Source: Modicisalibacter ilicicola DSM 19980
GTDB taxonomy: Bacteria; Pseudomonadota; Gammaproteobacteria; Pseudomonadales; Halomonadaceae
Reading direction: 5' to 3'
DNA length: 64,000 nt
NCBI RefSeq assembly: GCF_900128925.1
Contig: NZ_FQUJ01000017.1
Span: forward strand, 1 to 64,000
The notes under the pieces were generated by a model that saw only the letters and a program-made list of their open reading frames with translations, was not told the origin of the DNA and made no database searches. Below are positions 11,618-21,106 of this stretch, one piece after another; the first letter of the stretch is position 1; every line of letters begins with the position of its first letter. The position numbers were made by a program, and so were the translations under genes.

Positions 11618-13249
11618 TCAGGCGCCCGGCTGCCAGCCGTTGACGACCGGGTAGCGTCGATCGCGCCCGAAGCCGCGCACCGTGACCCGCACCCCGAGAG
11701 GCGCCTGACGACGCTTGTATTCGCTGCGATCGACCAGCTTCACCACCCGATAGACATCCTCGGCAGCGAACCCCGCCTCGATGATCGCCTCGGCACTCAT
11801 GTCGCCCTCGATGTAGCGCTCGAGAATCGCATCGAGCACGTCGTAACCCGGCAGGGAGTCGCTATCCTGCTGGTCCGGCGCCAGCTCCGCCGAAGGCGGG
11901 CGCGCGATGACCCGCTCGGGAATCGCCAGGCCTTGGGTATTGCGCCACCTGGCCAGGCGATAGACCCAGGTCTTGTAGACATCCTTCAAGGCGTTGTAGC
12001 CCCCGACCATGTCGCCATAAAGCGTGGCGTAGCCGACCGCCATCTCGCTCTTGTTGCCGGTGGTCAGCACCATCAGGCCCTTCTTGTTGGAGAGCGCCAT
12101 GAGCAGCACGCCACGACAGCGCGACTGCAGGTTCTCCTCGGTGGTATCCCGCTCGGTTCCGGCAAAGCTCTCGGCCAGGGTCTCGGTGAACGCTTCGACC
12201 ATCGGCGCGATGGGCATCACCTCGTAGCGCACCCCGAGCAGGCGCGCCTGCTCGGCGGCGTCCTCCCGGGAGATGTCGGCGGTATAGTGATAGGGCATCA
12301 TCACCGCCTGGACCCGCTCCGGCCCCAGGGCATCCACGGCAATGGCCAGCGACAGGGCGGAGTCGATGCCCCCGGAGAGTCCCAGCACCACGCCCTGGAA
12401 ACCGCTCTTGTTGACGTAGTCGCGCAACCCCGTGACCAGGGCGCAGTAGAGGTTGTCCTCATCGTCGCCCAGCGGCTCGCACTCCCCCGCCTCGGGCTCC
12501 CAGCCTCCATCGCGCTGGACGAAGCGCACCGGCATCAACCCCACCTGCCAATGCGGGGCGCGCACCCGTAGCTCGCCCTCGGCACTGACCACCAGGGAGC
12601 CACCATCGAACACCAGATCGTCCTGGCCACCGATCTGGTTGACATAGACCAGCGGGCGCCGAACGGCCTGGGCCCGTTCGGCAAACAGCGAGAGTCGCTC
12701 GGCCGGCTTGTTCTGATGAAAAGGCGATGCATTCAGGGTCACCAGGATGTCGGCGCCGGCCTCGCGGGCCTGGCGGACCGGCTGGCCTTCCCAGAGGTCC
12801 TCGCACACCAGAATGCCCAGACGCGCGCCACGATGCTCGACCACCAAGGGCCGCGTGCCCGGCGTGAAGTAGCGGTGCTCGTCGAAGACCAGATAGTTGG
12901 GCAGTGCCTGCTTGGCGTACTCGCCCAACCACTCGCCGTTGTAGAGCACGCCGGCCAGGTTGTAGTAACCGTTTTCGCGCCATCCGGGATAGCCGACGAT
13001 CACCATCACGTCGCGGGCCATCCTCTTGGCCATGCGTGCCCGCGCCTCTTCCAGCCGCGCCTCCATGGAGGGGCGCAGCAGCAGATCCTCGGGCGGATAG
13101 CCGGTAAGAAACAGCTCGGGCAGCACGACGACATCCGCCTTGTGCTCGATGCAGGCCTCGCGCACCGTCTCGACGGCAAGCTCGGCGTTGCCGGGAATAT
13201 CGCCCACCAGAGGGTCCAGTTGGGCCATGACCAGCGTCAGGTCTTGCAT
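11618..13249 (-). CDS. nadE: Glutamine-dependent NAD+ synthetase
   Basis: This enzyme amidates nicotinic acid adenine dinucleotide to NAD+ using ammonia from glutamine. The 543-aa protein is the two-domain type. The N-terminal nitrilase-like glutaminase (about 1-260) has Glu45 in VVLPELFLTGYPPEDL and the nucleophilic cysteine in ILVCEDLWEG. The C-terminal synthetase (about 285-543) has the P-loop SGGIDS and the STTGNKSE-like block (here TTGNKSEMAVGY). The reading frame stays open upstream, but the ATG at 13249 gives the family start MQDLTLVMAQLDP. The gene converges on bamD. Confidence 0.95.
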   Translation of the reverse strand: MQDLTLVMAQLDPLVGDIPGNAELAVETVREACIEHKADVVVLPELFLTGYPPEDLLLRPSMEARLEEARARMAKRMARDVMVIVGYPGWRENGYYNLAGVLYNGEWLGEYAKQALPNYLVFDEHRYFTPGTRPLVVEHRGARLGILVCEDLWEGQPVRQAREAGADILVTLNASPFHQNKPAERLSLFAERAQAVRRPLVYVNQIGGQDDLVFDGGSLVVSAEGELRVRAPHWQVGLMPVRFVQRDGGWEPEAGECEPLGDDEDNLYCALVTGLRDYVNKSGFQGVVLGLSGGIDSALSLAIAVDALGPERVQAVMMPYHYTADISREDAAEQARLLGVRYEVMPIAPMVEAFTETLAESFAGTERDTTEENLQSRCRGVLLMALSNKKGLMVLTTGNKSEMAVGYATLYGDMVGGYNALKDVYKTWVYRLARWRNTQGLAIPERVIARPPSAELAPDQQDSDSLPGYDVLDAILERYIEGDMSAEAIIEAGFAAEDVYRVVKLVDRSEYKRRQAPLGVRVTVRGFGRDRRYPVVNGWQPGA

Positions 13250-13372
13250 GGGGAATCGCTTCCTCGAATTGGCTGGAACGGATAGGGGCTTTACACTAGC
13301 GCTCTTACACGCATTGTCCCGCAAGGTCTGCGCTGAGGCAAAGCGCCTGCCGGCCATCAAGGGAGTCAGAGG

Positions 13373-13633
13373 ATGAATCTGTTGATCATACGCCTGATCA
13401 TTTTCGCCGTGCTGTTCTGGGCGGGTCTCAAGCTGTATCGCATGTACCGGGAATGGAAGCTGGAGCACGGCGCCGATCAGCCTCGGCACCTCGATGATGC
13501 CCGGATGGTGCGTTGCAGCCAGTGCCGCGTGCACCTGCCCGAGGACGAAGCCCTGCGCCAGGGCGATCGGTGGTTCTGCAGCCACGAGCATCGCGACAAG
13601 TTTCTCGAGCAGCAACGCCCCCCTGAAGACTGA
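13373..13633 (+). CDS. PP0621-family small membrane protein with zinc-ribbon
   Basis: This 86-aa protein has one N-terminal hydrophobic helix (about residues 3-20) and a cytoplasmic tail with CSQC near residue 48 and a later CSHEH, which together look like a zinc knuckle. From memory such proteins are annotated as PP0621 family in pseudomonads and found next to type IV pilus genes. Function is unknown. Here it sits between divergent nadE and a minor pseudopilin gene. The ATG follows GGGAGTCAGAGG, a reasonable ribosome-binding region. Confidence 0.75.
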   Translation: MNLLIIRLIIFAVLFWAGLKLYRMYREWKLEHGADQPRHLDDARMVRCSQCRVHLPEDEALRQGDRWFCSHEHRDKFLEQQRPPED

Positions 13634-13728
13634 CGCTCCCTGCCACGACCCTCACGTTTTGTCCAGCCTGCCCGATATTGATAGAAAGCCATTCGAATAA
13701 CCAAGATTCAAAGACGGGTATCGCTGGT

Positions 13729-14220
13729 ATGAACGCATCGACACAGAAGGGATTTACGCTGATCGAGGTGATGGTGGTGGTCGCGGTGATCGCCATACTA
13801 TCGACCTGGGCCGTGCCGAATTTCAGGAACCTGATGGCAGGCAACGAACTGGATCGCCAGGCCGACCGGTTGTGGCAGGCAATCACCGTCACTCGCGCCG
13901 AGGCGGCGGAACGCAGGGCCACCGTACGGCTATGCCCGGGCGACCCGGCCAACGGCTGCAATGCCAACTGGCAAGGGGCACTGATGATCTTCGAGGATGC
14001 CAACGAGGATAGCGTGCTTCAGGCCGGAGAAACCGTCATTCGCCTGTTCGATGCACCCAATAACGGGGCTGTTGTCAACACTAACAACCCCGCTACTGGT
14101 CTAAGCTACGAAGCTGATGGCTTCACCACCAACTGGGGAACCTACACGATAAGTCATCCTCAGCTCGCGGGTCAGGATCGACGGATCGTCATCGCTCAGG
14201 GGCGGGTACGCCGCCTTTAG
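13729..14220 (+). CDS. GspH/FimT-family minor pseudopilin
   Basis: A 163-aa prepilin with a short basic leader ending in QKG and the class III signal KG^FTLIEVMVVVAVIAILSTW, so it should be cut by the prepilin peptidase PilD and N-methylated. The globular part is of the GspH/FimT (FimU) type, with cysteines in LCPGDPANGCN. Minor pseudopilins prime type IV pilus assembly with PilV, W, X and PilY1. In Pseudomonas fimT/fimU precede pilV on the same strand. Here the gene is alone on the plus strand and faces the 3' end of the pil operon, an inversion relative to that layout. An upstream in-frame start at 13678 would give an abnormally long leader and is not preferred. Confidence 0.85.
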   Translation: MNASTQKGFTLIEVMVVVAVIAILSTWAVPNFRNLMAGNELDRQADRLWQAITVTRAEAAERRATVRLCPGDPANGCNANWQGALMIFEDANEDSVLQAGETVIRLFDAPNNGAVVNTNNPATGLSYEADGFTTNWGTYTISHPQLAGQDRRIVIAQGRVRRL

Positions 14221-14253
14221 ACCGGCGTCCTTGTGAGTACCTCATCAGCCCCA

Positions 14254-14405
14254 CTCAGGGAATCGCTGAATCAATAGCCGAGCGGAATGAAGGACAAGGC
14301 GCACGGAACACAAAAGACGAGACATGACGTGGAGTGAGGCGAGTCTTTGAGTACCGCGCAACGCAGTAATTCATCCGTGCAGGCATTTGTACAGTGATTC
14401 CTCAG
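14254..14405. repeat. Short inverted-repeat element B (MITE-like)
   Basis: A non-coding element bounded by the imperfect inverted repeat GGAATCGCTG (14259-14268) and CAGTGATTCC (14392-14401). The five bases CTCAG occur at both edges (14254-14258 and 14401-14405), as a target-site duplication would. Near its right end it shares GTGCAGGCATTTGTA-like sequence, and near its left GACAAGGCG, with the adjacent element A. No reading frame of note is present. The class is inferred from structure only. Confidence 0.55.
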
Positions 14406-14549
14406 AGGGTGTTTACAAAACAGGCGAACGAAGGCAAGACAAGGCGAAATTGAACGAAAAAGCGCAGTTTACACGGAGTAAATGAGCATTTTGAGGTCAA
14501 TTTCAACGCTGTATTGTCGAGTGCAGGCATTTTGTAAACACCCTCTCAG
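14401..14549. repeat. Short inverted-repeat element A (MITE-like)
   Basis: A 139-bp core (14406-14544) is bounded by perfect 15-bp inverted repeats, AGGGTGTTTACAAAA and its complement, and flanked on both sides by CTCAG. The interior forms nested stems: GAAATTGA (14446-14453) pairs with TCAATTTC (14497-14504), and further in TTTAC pairs with GTAAA. The centre is clearly related to the element at 30568-30710. The right CTCAG copy contains the stop codon of pilE (minus strand). It has no coding capacity, so it would need a transposase in trans. Confidence 0.75.
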
Positions 14550-14956
14550 GAGCCCCAGCACCCTTGGGTGACAGGCAAGCGCGCACCATTCTGATCCAGC
14601 GACAGCGCACCGCAACCATCACCGGCCTGGCCCGCATCGGGCAAGGCCCGGATCACGAAGCTGTTCCCCCCATTGGTGATATCGATCGCGAACTGATAGC
14701 GCGGCGCAGCGTTCTGATCCATGGGCAGATTAAGATTGGCAGGCGTGTAACCGTTACCGTCCGCACCGTAACTGAAGGTCTGGCTGTAGCGCCGTTCCAG
14801 GCGCTGGGCGAACTCGTTCATCAGCGCCTGGGCCTCGGTGCGGTTGGCCCGCTCCGTGTAGCGCTGGTAGGACGGCACAGCGATCGCCGCCAGGATTCCC
14901 ACGATCGCCACCGTGATCATCATCTCCATCAGCGTAAAGCCTTTTTGCCTGCGCAT
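14546..14956 (-). CDS. pilE: Type IV pilus minor pilin PilE
   Basis: A 136-aa prepilin with leader MRRQKG and the class III signal G^[24 protein letters not shown], Glu5 included. The C-terminal half has two cysteines (GDGCGAL, TQGCWGS) that probably form the D-region disulfide. Position directly after pilY1 (one base apart) matches pilE of the Pseudomonas pilV-W-X-Y1-Y2-E cluster, where it is a minor pilin, not the major PilA. The longer upstream reading frame lies inside pilY1 and is not a credible start. Its stop codon lies within the CTCAG repeat at the edge of the MITE-like element. Confidence 0.88.
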   Translation of the reverse strand: MRRQKGFTLMEMMITVAIVGILAAIAVPSYQRYTERANRTEAQALMNEFAQRLERRYSQTFSYGADGNGYTPANLNLPMDQNAAPRYQFAIDITNGGNSFVIRALPDAGQAGDGCGALSLDQNGARLPVTQGCWGS

Positions 14957-14957
14957 G

Positions 14958-17900
14958 TCAGTTCTCCAGTTCTCGCCAGGCCACACGCCCCAGAGCGGGT
15001 GAACTATTGCACTCGCCACCGAGCACCCCTTGCTCGCCCTGGTCATTGACCGTCAAGATAGTGTCTTTATCACCACAGTCGTCGCCACTGCCAGAGCCAG
15101 AGCCGCCAGAGTCGCCGCCACTTCCATCGCCGTCGCCAGGACCGTCACTGGAGCCGTCACCAGAACCATTATCACCACCACTATCGCCATCATCACCTTT
15201 CTGATGGTTGTCGATAACAGGAGTAAACAGGGCGCCATCGGTGCGTATCCCCACGGGGGTTTCACCATTGGTCTGGTCCTGGCCATCCACTGCACCGTCG
15301 TTGTTGGCATCCAGGACTGGCTTGATAATCGCCCTCCCCTCGACGGCCGATATCTGGTAGAAGAACCCGCCATTCTCGGCACCACAGGTCCCATTTCCCG
15401 GAATCAGGGTCGTTATCAGAACACGATCACGATAGAGCAAGGAGTCGTTGACCACCCGCTCCTCACCGGGGAAGTCGATGAACCATCCATCACCGGCATC
15501 GGTGCCTTCCGCGATCTCTTCGAAGAGGCGTAAATCCCCCGTACCGGTTTGGAACTTGCGCTCGGCCAGATCGGCCCGGCCCAACGGGTTCAGGCTCATC
15601 GAAACCACCGTGGTCTTGTCGCGAACGGCGTAGAAGGAGCCCATCGCACTGCGAGGCTCAGCGCCCACGACTGGCAATTCAGGGCGGCTGCCGGTACCGA
15701 AGAAGACCATCGTCCCACCTTGGGGGTGACGAGCCACCTCGACGGCGGTGGTGATGACCTGGTTCATTCCACCCTTTGCTGCAGAGAAGAGAAGCTTGGG
15801 CTGAGCGCTGATGGACAAGTTATCCGAGAGTGCGAAACGCCAGAGGTTGCCTTGCAGATCGCCACCATAGGCGGTATCGACCCGCCCGTTGCCATCGAAA
15901 TCGATCAGAGACACTGTCGAAAGGCCGTTGGCACCGCTCGTTTCCGGCGCCACCAGGCGGGTGACATCGCCCACCTCGATCGTTCCATCACTAGCCCCAT
16001 CTAGCATCACGATGTAGAGCACGGCTCTACCTGAAGCGCTGTAGTAACCGTTACCGAAGATCACCGCATGTTTGCCATTTTCCAGCTGTGCCAGACTCGG
16101 GTTGCCGTAGATATGGCCAAGATGATGCTCCGATACTGCTGCACCGAACAGGCCCTGCTCCGTGGAGGGGGTGTACTCAAACAAGGCGATGTCATCCGCA
16201 CTGGTTCCACTGAACAGTTCCGGCTGGGTAACATCCAGGGCGAACAAGCCGCGCCCGCCATGACCCAGACCGCTCGCCAGCACGGTGCGCCAGTCGCCAT
16301 TGACGAGCACATCCAGCGCGGTCGGGCTACCGTCAACGTAAAAACGATGGATATAGTTCGGATCCATCAATTCCTCTACATAACCCTTCAACATGCCAGG
16401 AATGTAGGCCAGCCTCTCCTCACCGGTTTGGGCATCGAAGGCATGCAGCATGCCGTCGTTGGCGCCAACATAGACCATCGGGGGGCGGTCTTTCATTGCG
16501 GCCTTGAAGTCGGAGTAAGAGGTATCGGTCGGCCCGGTGGGCACGTAGTAGCTATTGGGTTTGCCGACGACGAAGGGTCGCGAGCCGATCATGTCGCCCA
16601 GAGGCGCATTGCGCAGATGACTCATCACCTCGCCAGGCAGCCCACTCGAGCCAAGTGAAACACCATTTCCAGCGTCGAACGTGATGATCCTGCGTGCGGA
16701 CGCGACGGGCAATTGGTCCTGGGCATTCCAAAGCAGATCACCGATACCCTCCGCGTCCGTATCGAAGGCAAGGAGATCACCCACCCAACCTTCGGTGTTG
16801 TCATATAGCGTCTGGAATACCCGATCATTGCCGCTGGCACTGAAGCCAAGCCCCGACCCGGTCCTCTTGCCGCTGTTCTGTACCTGGGTGAACACGCTAC
16901 GCAAGGCCCCGACCAGCTGATCGACCTGGTTGACCTCGAAGTAGGCTCCAGATGAGTCCTTATCCGAAATATTGCCATACTTGGCAGCGTAATAAAGCGG
17001 CGGCTTGAGCTCTGATGCACTGCCCCCCGCGGCGATCCGGTAACGCTGAGTACTAGGCTTATCGCTCACTTCACACTTGTCGCAGAGAGAACCGTCGTAA
17101 CCCTCGATACCGGAATGCGCGATGAAACCACTGCTATAAGTGGTGGTGGTCTTGCTACCGGGGTCTTTGGGATCTTCGAAGCGAGCATCGGTACCGCTCA
17201 GCACATAGCCAACCCCCATCCTTGCACTCGCCGATTCATGAACGACATCGGTAGTGATCGTCAGCTCATTCTTGCGGGTATCGAGTTCGTAGCTGAAACG
17301 CATCTCGAGATCCGAGTCGTAATCCCCGCCGAACTCTGAGTCTTCCCAGGTAATATCGAAACTTCCCGATTCCGAACCGATGGTAATCGGGCGAAAATCC
17401 ACGATAGCACAGCGCCCACCGCTATCTTTATTCTCGCAGGCAGGCACGATCTTCACCGCTCCCAGATCGATGACCGGTGTATTGGCACTCAGGCGTACAG
17501 CATAGGTACTGATGGTATTCCCTTGACTGTCATCTTCCGGGTTTTTGACGATGGGATTTTTGAAAGCATAATGAGCAAGTCCAGCGATATTGTAACTGCC
17601 TTTCAATCCCGGCGATGCCGGGCAAAGTCCCTGCAAGTCATCAAAATTGGAATCGCTGACATTCTTGGCACTACAGAGCCTATCAGTGTCAGTCCCATTT
17701 TCACCAACGAAATACTTGCCTGATAGATTCTCTTGCTGGGCAACGCGGTTCGTCCATTCGGCAATGTCACTCCCGCTGATCAGATCGCTACCCAGCTCGT
17801 CCGCATCGAAGGAGGCTTCACTGGAATTGATGATGACCATGGATTGGGCGGCACACCAATCAGCACCTACGTCATTATTCCAGGAAGGCGAAGTAAGACC

Positions 17901-19214
17901 TTTGACATAGCCGGTTTCTACCTTGTCCTCACTAGTCGATTCTGTTCTGACCTGAAAGTCTTCATTCGGTGATTTACCAGCCAGGTAGCGTAGTGCTTCC
18001 TGGGTCATTTCCGCCAACGGGTTGCCCCAGCTGGAGCATTCTCCATTATCCAGCTCGGAGAGCTTCTTTTCCCATCTGCAGTCGTCGGTACTATTGTAGG
18101 TGCCATCGCTATAACTGTAGCGCGAAACACGGAAGGCATTTATATTGCTGACGATACCCGTAAAATCAGATATGAAGACCCCGCTACCGGCATCGAACTC
18201 TTCGCTAAACTTCTTCGTATTCGCACGTAATACGCCACCACTCAGATTCTTTTCATAGGATCCGGAGAAAAGCCCGAAATCGACCCCATCGGCGAACTCG
18301 TGCAAAAGGCCTGTGGGCTTTGGGTAAACAGAACCTGAATAGAGTGTGCATTCATCGGTGCTGGTGACCGCCTCCGTGCATACCTCGATTCTTACTCGAT
18401 ATTCATCACCGTCATCCTCTTCCGGGCGCTTTCCCTGTTCGCCCTGTCTCCTTTCATTCTTCCACAGGCACTGCCACCGCTCGTTGGAGGCCCAGTTATC
18501 CCACTTGCCTTCCGCCACGCGCAATAGAGGCGGCTTATCGATATCCTTCGATTGTTTATTCCCGGTATAACCGGTGGTATTGCAGAAAGAGAAAGAGCTT
18601 TCTCCATTCAAGGGAGTGTTCTTGTTCAGTATATTTTGATCACTGACCACCTTGACGAAAGAGTGTGCATCGTAGGGTAGGTAGGCCCTTTCCAGAATGG
18701 TGGTATCCGCAACCGTATCACGCAGACGCTTGCCGCCATAGAGCACCTTGCGCAGGATATCCATGCGCGTCATGGAGACCCAGTTCAGAAAATTGCCACT
18801 CCAGTGCTTGTTCCCGGGACAGGTATAGTCGTCGTTTGTTGCCTTCACTCTCTTGAAGGCGCCATTTTCGAGAGCATCGCTATACTCATAACAGGACTGG
18901 CTGTCGAAGTAGCCATAGTAGTTGATAGAGCTCTTGTAGGTATCGTCGATGATGCCGTCGTTGTCGATATCGCTCCAATCCGTGTAGGCCTTGAAGAACA
19001 ACTGATGATCTCGGGACATCACGATCATGCTTCTCGGATCGACATTCGCCTTGGCGTTCGGCGGTATCCTGTAGGGTACATCGGAGTGGTAATCCGTGCT
19101 GCCAAAAGCCAGTGAATAACCATCGCTCCAGACGATACCCGCCGACAGAACAGGAAGAAATGACAGCGAGACCACGGCCAATAAAAAACTGTTCCAGCGC
19201 CCTGGGTGGTTCAT
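14958..19214 (-). CDS. pilY1: Type IV pilus tip adhesin/assembly protein PilY1
   Basis: PilY1 is a large secreted protein at the pilus tip that promotes pilus extension, adhesion and surface sensing. The predicted precursor is 1418 aa, longer than the roughly 1160 aa of P. aeruginosa PilY1, with a signal peptide (hydrophobic [18 protein letters not shown]). The C-terminal part carries the family's beta-propeller region ([28 protein letters not shown]). Calcium-loop-like motifs are visible at [10 protein letters not shown] (N-terminal), DFDGNGRVD and [13 protein letters not shown] tract almost wholly of D, G and S follows near residue 1370. The ATG at 19214 lies four bases after the pilX stop with GAGGA upstream; another ATG is at 19235. 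Confidence 0.92.
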   Translation of the reverse strand: MNHPGRWNSFLLAVVSLSFLPVLSAGIVWSDGYSLAFGSTDYHSDVPYRIPPNAKANVDPRSMIVMSRDHQLFFKAYTDWSDIDNDGIIDDTYKSSINYYGYFDSQSCYEYSDALENGAFKRVKATNDDYTCPGNKHWSGNFLNWVSMTRMDILRKVLYGGKRLRDTVADTTILERAYLPYDAHSFVKVVSDQNILNKNTPLNGESSFSFCNTTGYTGNKQSKDIDKPPLLRVAEGKWDNWASNERWQCLWKNERRQGEQGKRPEEDDGDEYRVRIEVCTEAVTSTDECTLYSGSVYPKPTGLLHEFADGVDFGLFSGSYEKNLSGGVLRANTKKFSEEFDAGSGVFISDFTGIVSNINAFRVSRYSYSDGTYNSTDDCRWEKKLSELDNGECSSWGNPLAEMTQEALRYLAGKSPNEDFQVRTESTSEDKVETGYVKGLTSPSWNNDVGADWCAAQSMVIINSSEASFDADELGSDLISGSDIAEWTNRVAQQENLSGKYFVGENGTDTDRLCSAKNVSDSNFDDLQGLCPASPGLKGSYNIAGLAHYAFKNPIVKNPEDDSQGNTISTYAVRLSANTPVIDLGAVKIVPACENKDSGGRCAIVDFRPITIGSESGSFDITWEDSEFGGDYDSDLEMRFSYELDTRKNELTITTDVVHESASARMGVGYVLSGTDARFEDPKDPGSKTTTTYSSGFIAHSGIEGYDGSLCDKCEVSDKPSTQRYRIAAGGSASELKPPLYYAAKYGNISDKDSSGAYFEVNQVDQLVGALRSVFTQVQNSGKRTGSGLGFSASGNDRVFQTLYDNTEGWVGDLLAFDTDAEGIGDLLWNAQDQLPVASARRIITFDAGNGVSLGSSGLPGEVMSHLRNAPLGDMIGSRPFVVGKPNSYYVPTGPTDTSYSDFKAAMKDRPPMVYVGANDGMLHAFDAQTGEERLAYIPGMLKGYVEELMDPNYIHRFYVDGSPTALDVLVNGDWRTVLASGLGHGGRGLFALDVTQPELFSGTSADDIALFEYTPSTEQGLFGAAVSEHHLGHIYGNPSLAQLENGKHAVIFGNGYYSASGRAVLYIVMLDGASDGTIEVGDVTRLVAPETSGANGLSTVSLIDFDGNGRVDTAYGGDLQGNLWRFALSDNLSISAQPKLLFSAAKGGMNQVITTAVEVARHPQGGTMVFFGTGSRPELPVVGAEPRSAMGSFYAVRDKTTVVSMSLNPLGRADLAERKFQTGTGDLRLFEEIAEGTDAGDGWFIDFPGEERVVNDSLLYRDRVLITTLIPGNGTCGAENGGFFYQISAVEGRAIIKPVLDANNDGAVDGQDQTNGETPVGIRTDGALFTPVIDNHQKGDDGDSGGDNGSGDGSSDGPGDGDGSGGDSGGSGSGSGDDCGDKDTILTVNDQGEQGVLGGECNSSPALGRVAWRELEN

Positions 19215-19218
19215 CTTC

Positions 19219-19755
19219 TTATTCCTCGAATACATAATGAGCCTCGATCGTTCGGGAAATGCGACCCTGGGGCCCAAACCCTTGCGCGTATACTCGAAAG
19301 AACTTGTACTCAGGCTGTTTTTCTTCGGTCCCCACCGTGAGATCCTCGAGCAGGTTATAATCTGGTATCGCACTCTTATCGACACAGGCGATGACATAGC
19401 GGGGACTTCGAGCGAGATTGATCCCGCTCAGGGCAAGCGGAACATCTGTCCAGTTCGCCACGCCTCTGAAGTCGTCATTATCCAGGGCAATGGTAGTGTC
19501 GATGTCGTAACGCTCGGCAACCCCATTGCAGAAGTTGATGCGATGAGGTGCCTGATTGAAGGTATTAAAGGCCTCGCTGATCGCTGCCTCCGCCGCCTGG
19601 AAGGCGATCTGGCCGACGTGGTCGTTGGTTGCCAGTCGCTGCTGCAGGCGGATCGTGTCACTGCCGGCAAAGGCGAGTAGCGCCATGAGCGCCACCAGGA
19701 TCAGCGTCACCAGCAATGCCATGCCGGATTGTCTCCGCGTTACGTCTCTTTTCAT
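19219..19755 (-). CDS. pilX: Type IV pilus minor pilin PilX
   Basis: A 178-aa protein with the PilX N-terminal signature RRQSGMALLVTLILVALMALLAFAGS: a basic leader, a hydrophobic helix, and no Glu5 (as usual for this K-type minor pilin). It is expected to sit near the tip of the priming complex with PilY1. ATG at 19755 has GAGG six bases upstream and is chosen over a GTG at 19767 that would overlap the pilW stop without a clear ribosome-binding site. Its stop is four bases before the pilY1 start. Confidence 0.87.
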   Translation of the reverse strand: MKRDVTRRQSGMALLVTLILVALMALLAFAGSDTIRLQQRLATNDHVGQIAFQAAEAAISEAFNTFNQAPHRINFCNGVAERYDIDTTIALDNDDFRGVANWTDVPLALSGINLARSPRYVIACVDKSAIPDYNLLEDLTVGTEEKQPEYKFFRVYAQGFGPQGRISRTIEAHYVFEE

Positions 19756-19763
19756 TGGATGCC

Positions 19764-20525
19764 TCACAGGTTACGAAGCGCCACCACCCGGGCTACCCGA
19801 GCGCGCATCCGGTTGTCGTTGAACGCGAGATTCCCAGCCACGTTCGGCCAGTCGAAGCTCTGGGGCGTGGGAGTGTCGAAGGTCAGGGAGGCGGAGCGCA
19901 GGATCAGGTTGAGACGCACGGCGCGAACGGATGCCCAGTTCATTACCGCAGCGGCGGGCTGAAAGGTGCCGGAATCGTCCAGGTATTCGAAGGCGATCGC
20001 CTCGACACCATCGAGCAGCGGTACCTTAGCGCCCCCGTTATCGATACGCTGACAGAAGAGTTCTTGATCGTCATCGACGCCGAGCTGCACCACGACGATT
20101 TTATCGATGTCCTCGGTAATCGCTTGATTGTTGCAGCCGATGATTTCCTGATTCTGCAAGGCAGCCGGCCGAAAGCGGATCCAGATGTCGTCCGACCCGG
20201 CTTTGCTGGCCACTATCTGTCCGTCCGCGAATGCAGGCGCGGATCCGTTCGCCGGGAGCGCCAGGAATTCGGTCTGGCTGAACCAGTAGTCTCTGTAGCC
20301 GGCCAGCAGCAGTTGCTTCGTGATCAGCCGCACGGCATAGCGTTGGCTGTCGGTGACTTCGCTGGAAACGACGGTGGATTGATAGCTCTGGCGACTCGAC
20401 AGGTAATAACTGCTCACCAGTACCACCAGAATCAGGCCAATGGCGATGGAGATCATCAACTCGATGAGCCCCACACCGCGTTGCCGGGCCAAGCGCCCCT
20501 TTTGAGCAAGAGTCGAGAGTTTCAT
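19764..20525 (-). CDS. pilW: Type IV pilus minor pilin PilW
   Basis: A 253-aa minor pilin with prepilin signal RQRGVGLIELMISIAIGLILVVLVSSYYL (Glu at the +5 position) and the PilW-type extended C-terminal domain with a Cys in EIIGCNN and another in LFCQRID. With PilV, PilX, FimU and PilE it forms the priming complex for type IV pili. It overlaps pilV by 4 nt (ATGA), so translation is coupled. Gene order is as in Pseudomonas. Confidence 0.88.
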   Translation of the reverse strand: MKLSTLAQKGRLARQRGVGLIELMISIAIGLILVVLVSSYYLSSRQSYQSTVVSSEVTDSQRYAVRLITKQLLLAGYRDYWFSQTEFLALPANGSAPAFADGQIVASKAGSDDIWIRFRPAALQNQEIIGCNNQAITEDIDKIVVVQLGVDDDQELFCQRIDNGGAKVPLLDGVEAIAFEYLDDSGTFQPAAAVMNWASVRAVRLNLILRSASLTFDTPTPQSFDWPNVAGNLAFNDNRMRARVARVVALRNL

Positions 20526-20980
20526 AGGCGAGTATCCAGCATGACGCAGCCACCCGATGCCGCGTCTGCGCCGCAGGCAGGTAGAGGGTTCGCTGCGTCA
20601 GGGGGTTGCTGCCTCCAGCGCAACGAGATGGCCACCCGATCGACATCGTTCACCTGGGCGACACTGACGGTAGCCACCGCATTGGGCAGCGTCTGGGCTA
20701 CATCCGCGAGCCAGGCATCCCGGAGGCACGCGCCTGGCTCGGAGGGACCGCAGGCGGGCGATGCAGCATCCAACGGTAGCGTGAAGGCCGCCGCCTCATC
20801 GGCATCGGTCCGCATCAGCTCGAGCATACCGTTGGCAAGCGAGATGGCCTCCACGCGCCAGCGCGCATCCCGGGCGTCCTGCAGGCTCGTCAATTGCAGG
20901 CCTGCCACGCCGAGCAGCGCGATGCTGATGAGCAAGAGAGCGATCAAGGATTCGATCAGTGAAACCCCCGTCTGACGCAC
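20522..20980 (-). CDS. pilV: Type IV pilus minor pilin PilV
   Basis: A 152-aa minor pilin with a very short leader and signal MRQTGVSLIESLIALLLISIALLGVAGLQ, including the conserved Glu. The C-terminal domain has several cysteines (SPACGPSEPGACLRD, LPACGAD, GGCVML). It is the first gene of the pilV-W-X-Y1-E operon and starts at GTG with TAAGG just ahead. A possible promoter lies about 60-90 bp upstream (TTGTAG, 16 bp, TACAAA on the minus strand), between the start and the ispH terminator; this is a weak call. Confidence 0.85.
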   Translation of the reverse strand: MRQTGVSLIESLIALLLISIALLGVAGLQLTSLQDARDARWRVEAISLANGMLELMRTDADEAAAFTLPLDAASPACGPSEPGACLRDAWLADVAQTLPNAVATVSVAQVNDVDRVAISLRWRQQPPDAANPLPACGADAASGGCVMLDTRL

Positions 20981-21057
20981 GGCCTTACCCCACGCTAGTT
21001 ACATTTTTGTATCATCCTGTATCGATTCTACAAGCATCTCATCATTTCAAAACATAA

Positions 21058-21083
21058 AAAAGTCGGGCAAAAGCCCGACTTTT
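21058..21083 (-). terminator. Intrinsic terminator of the ribF-ispH operon
   Basis: A perfect 11-bp stem AAAAGTCGGGC, AAAA loop and complement lies 24 nt after the ispH stop, followed on the minus strand by a T-run. The A/T-flanked stem would also work on the plus strand. It separates ispH from the pil operon. Confidence 0.9.
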
Positions 21084-21106
21084 CAACTTAATGAAAACGG
21101 TTTTTC

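Noticed and set aside
14385-14396. TTGTACAG as a fourth LitR-type operator
   Set aside because: It is part of the right end of the MITE-like element and lacks the AAATATTGTAC extension shared by the sites at 48-53 kb.
15040-15200. Short tandem repeat or CRISPR-like array within the 3' part of pilY1
   Set aside because: The repetitive look comes from codons for an Asp/Gly/Ser-rich protein tract; units are irregular and there are no spacers.
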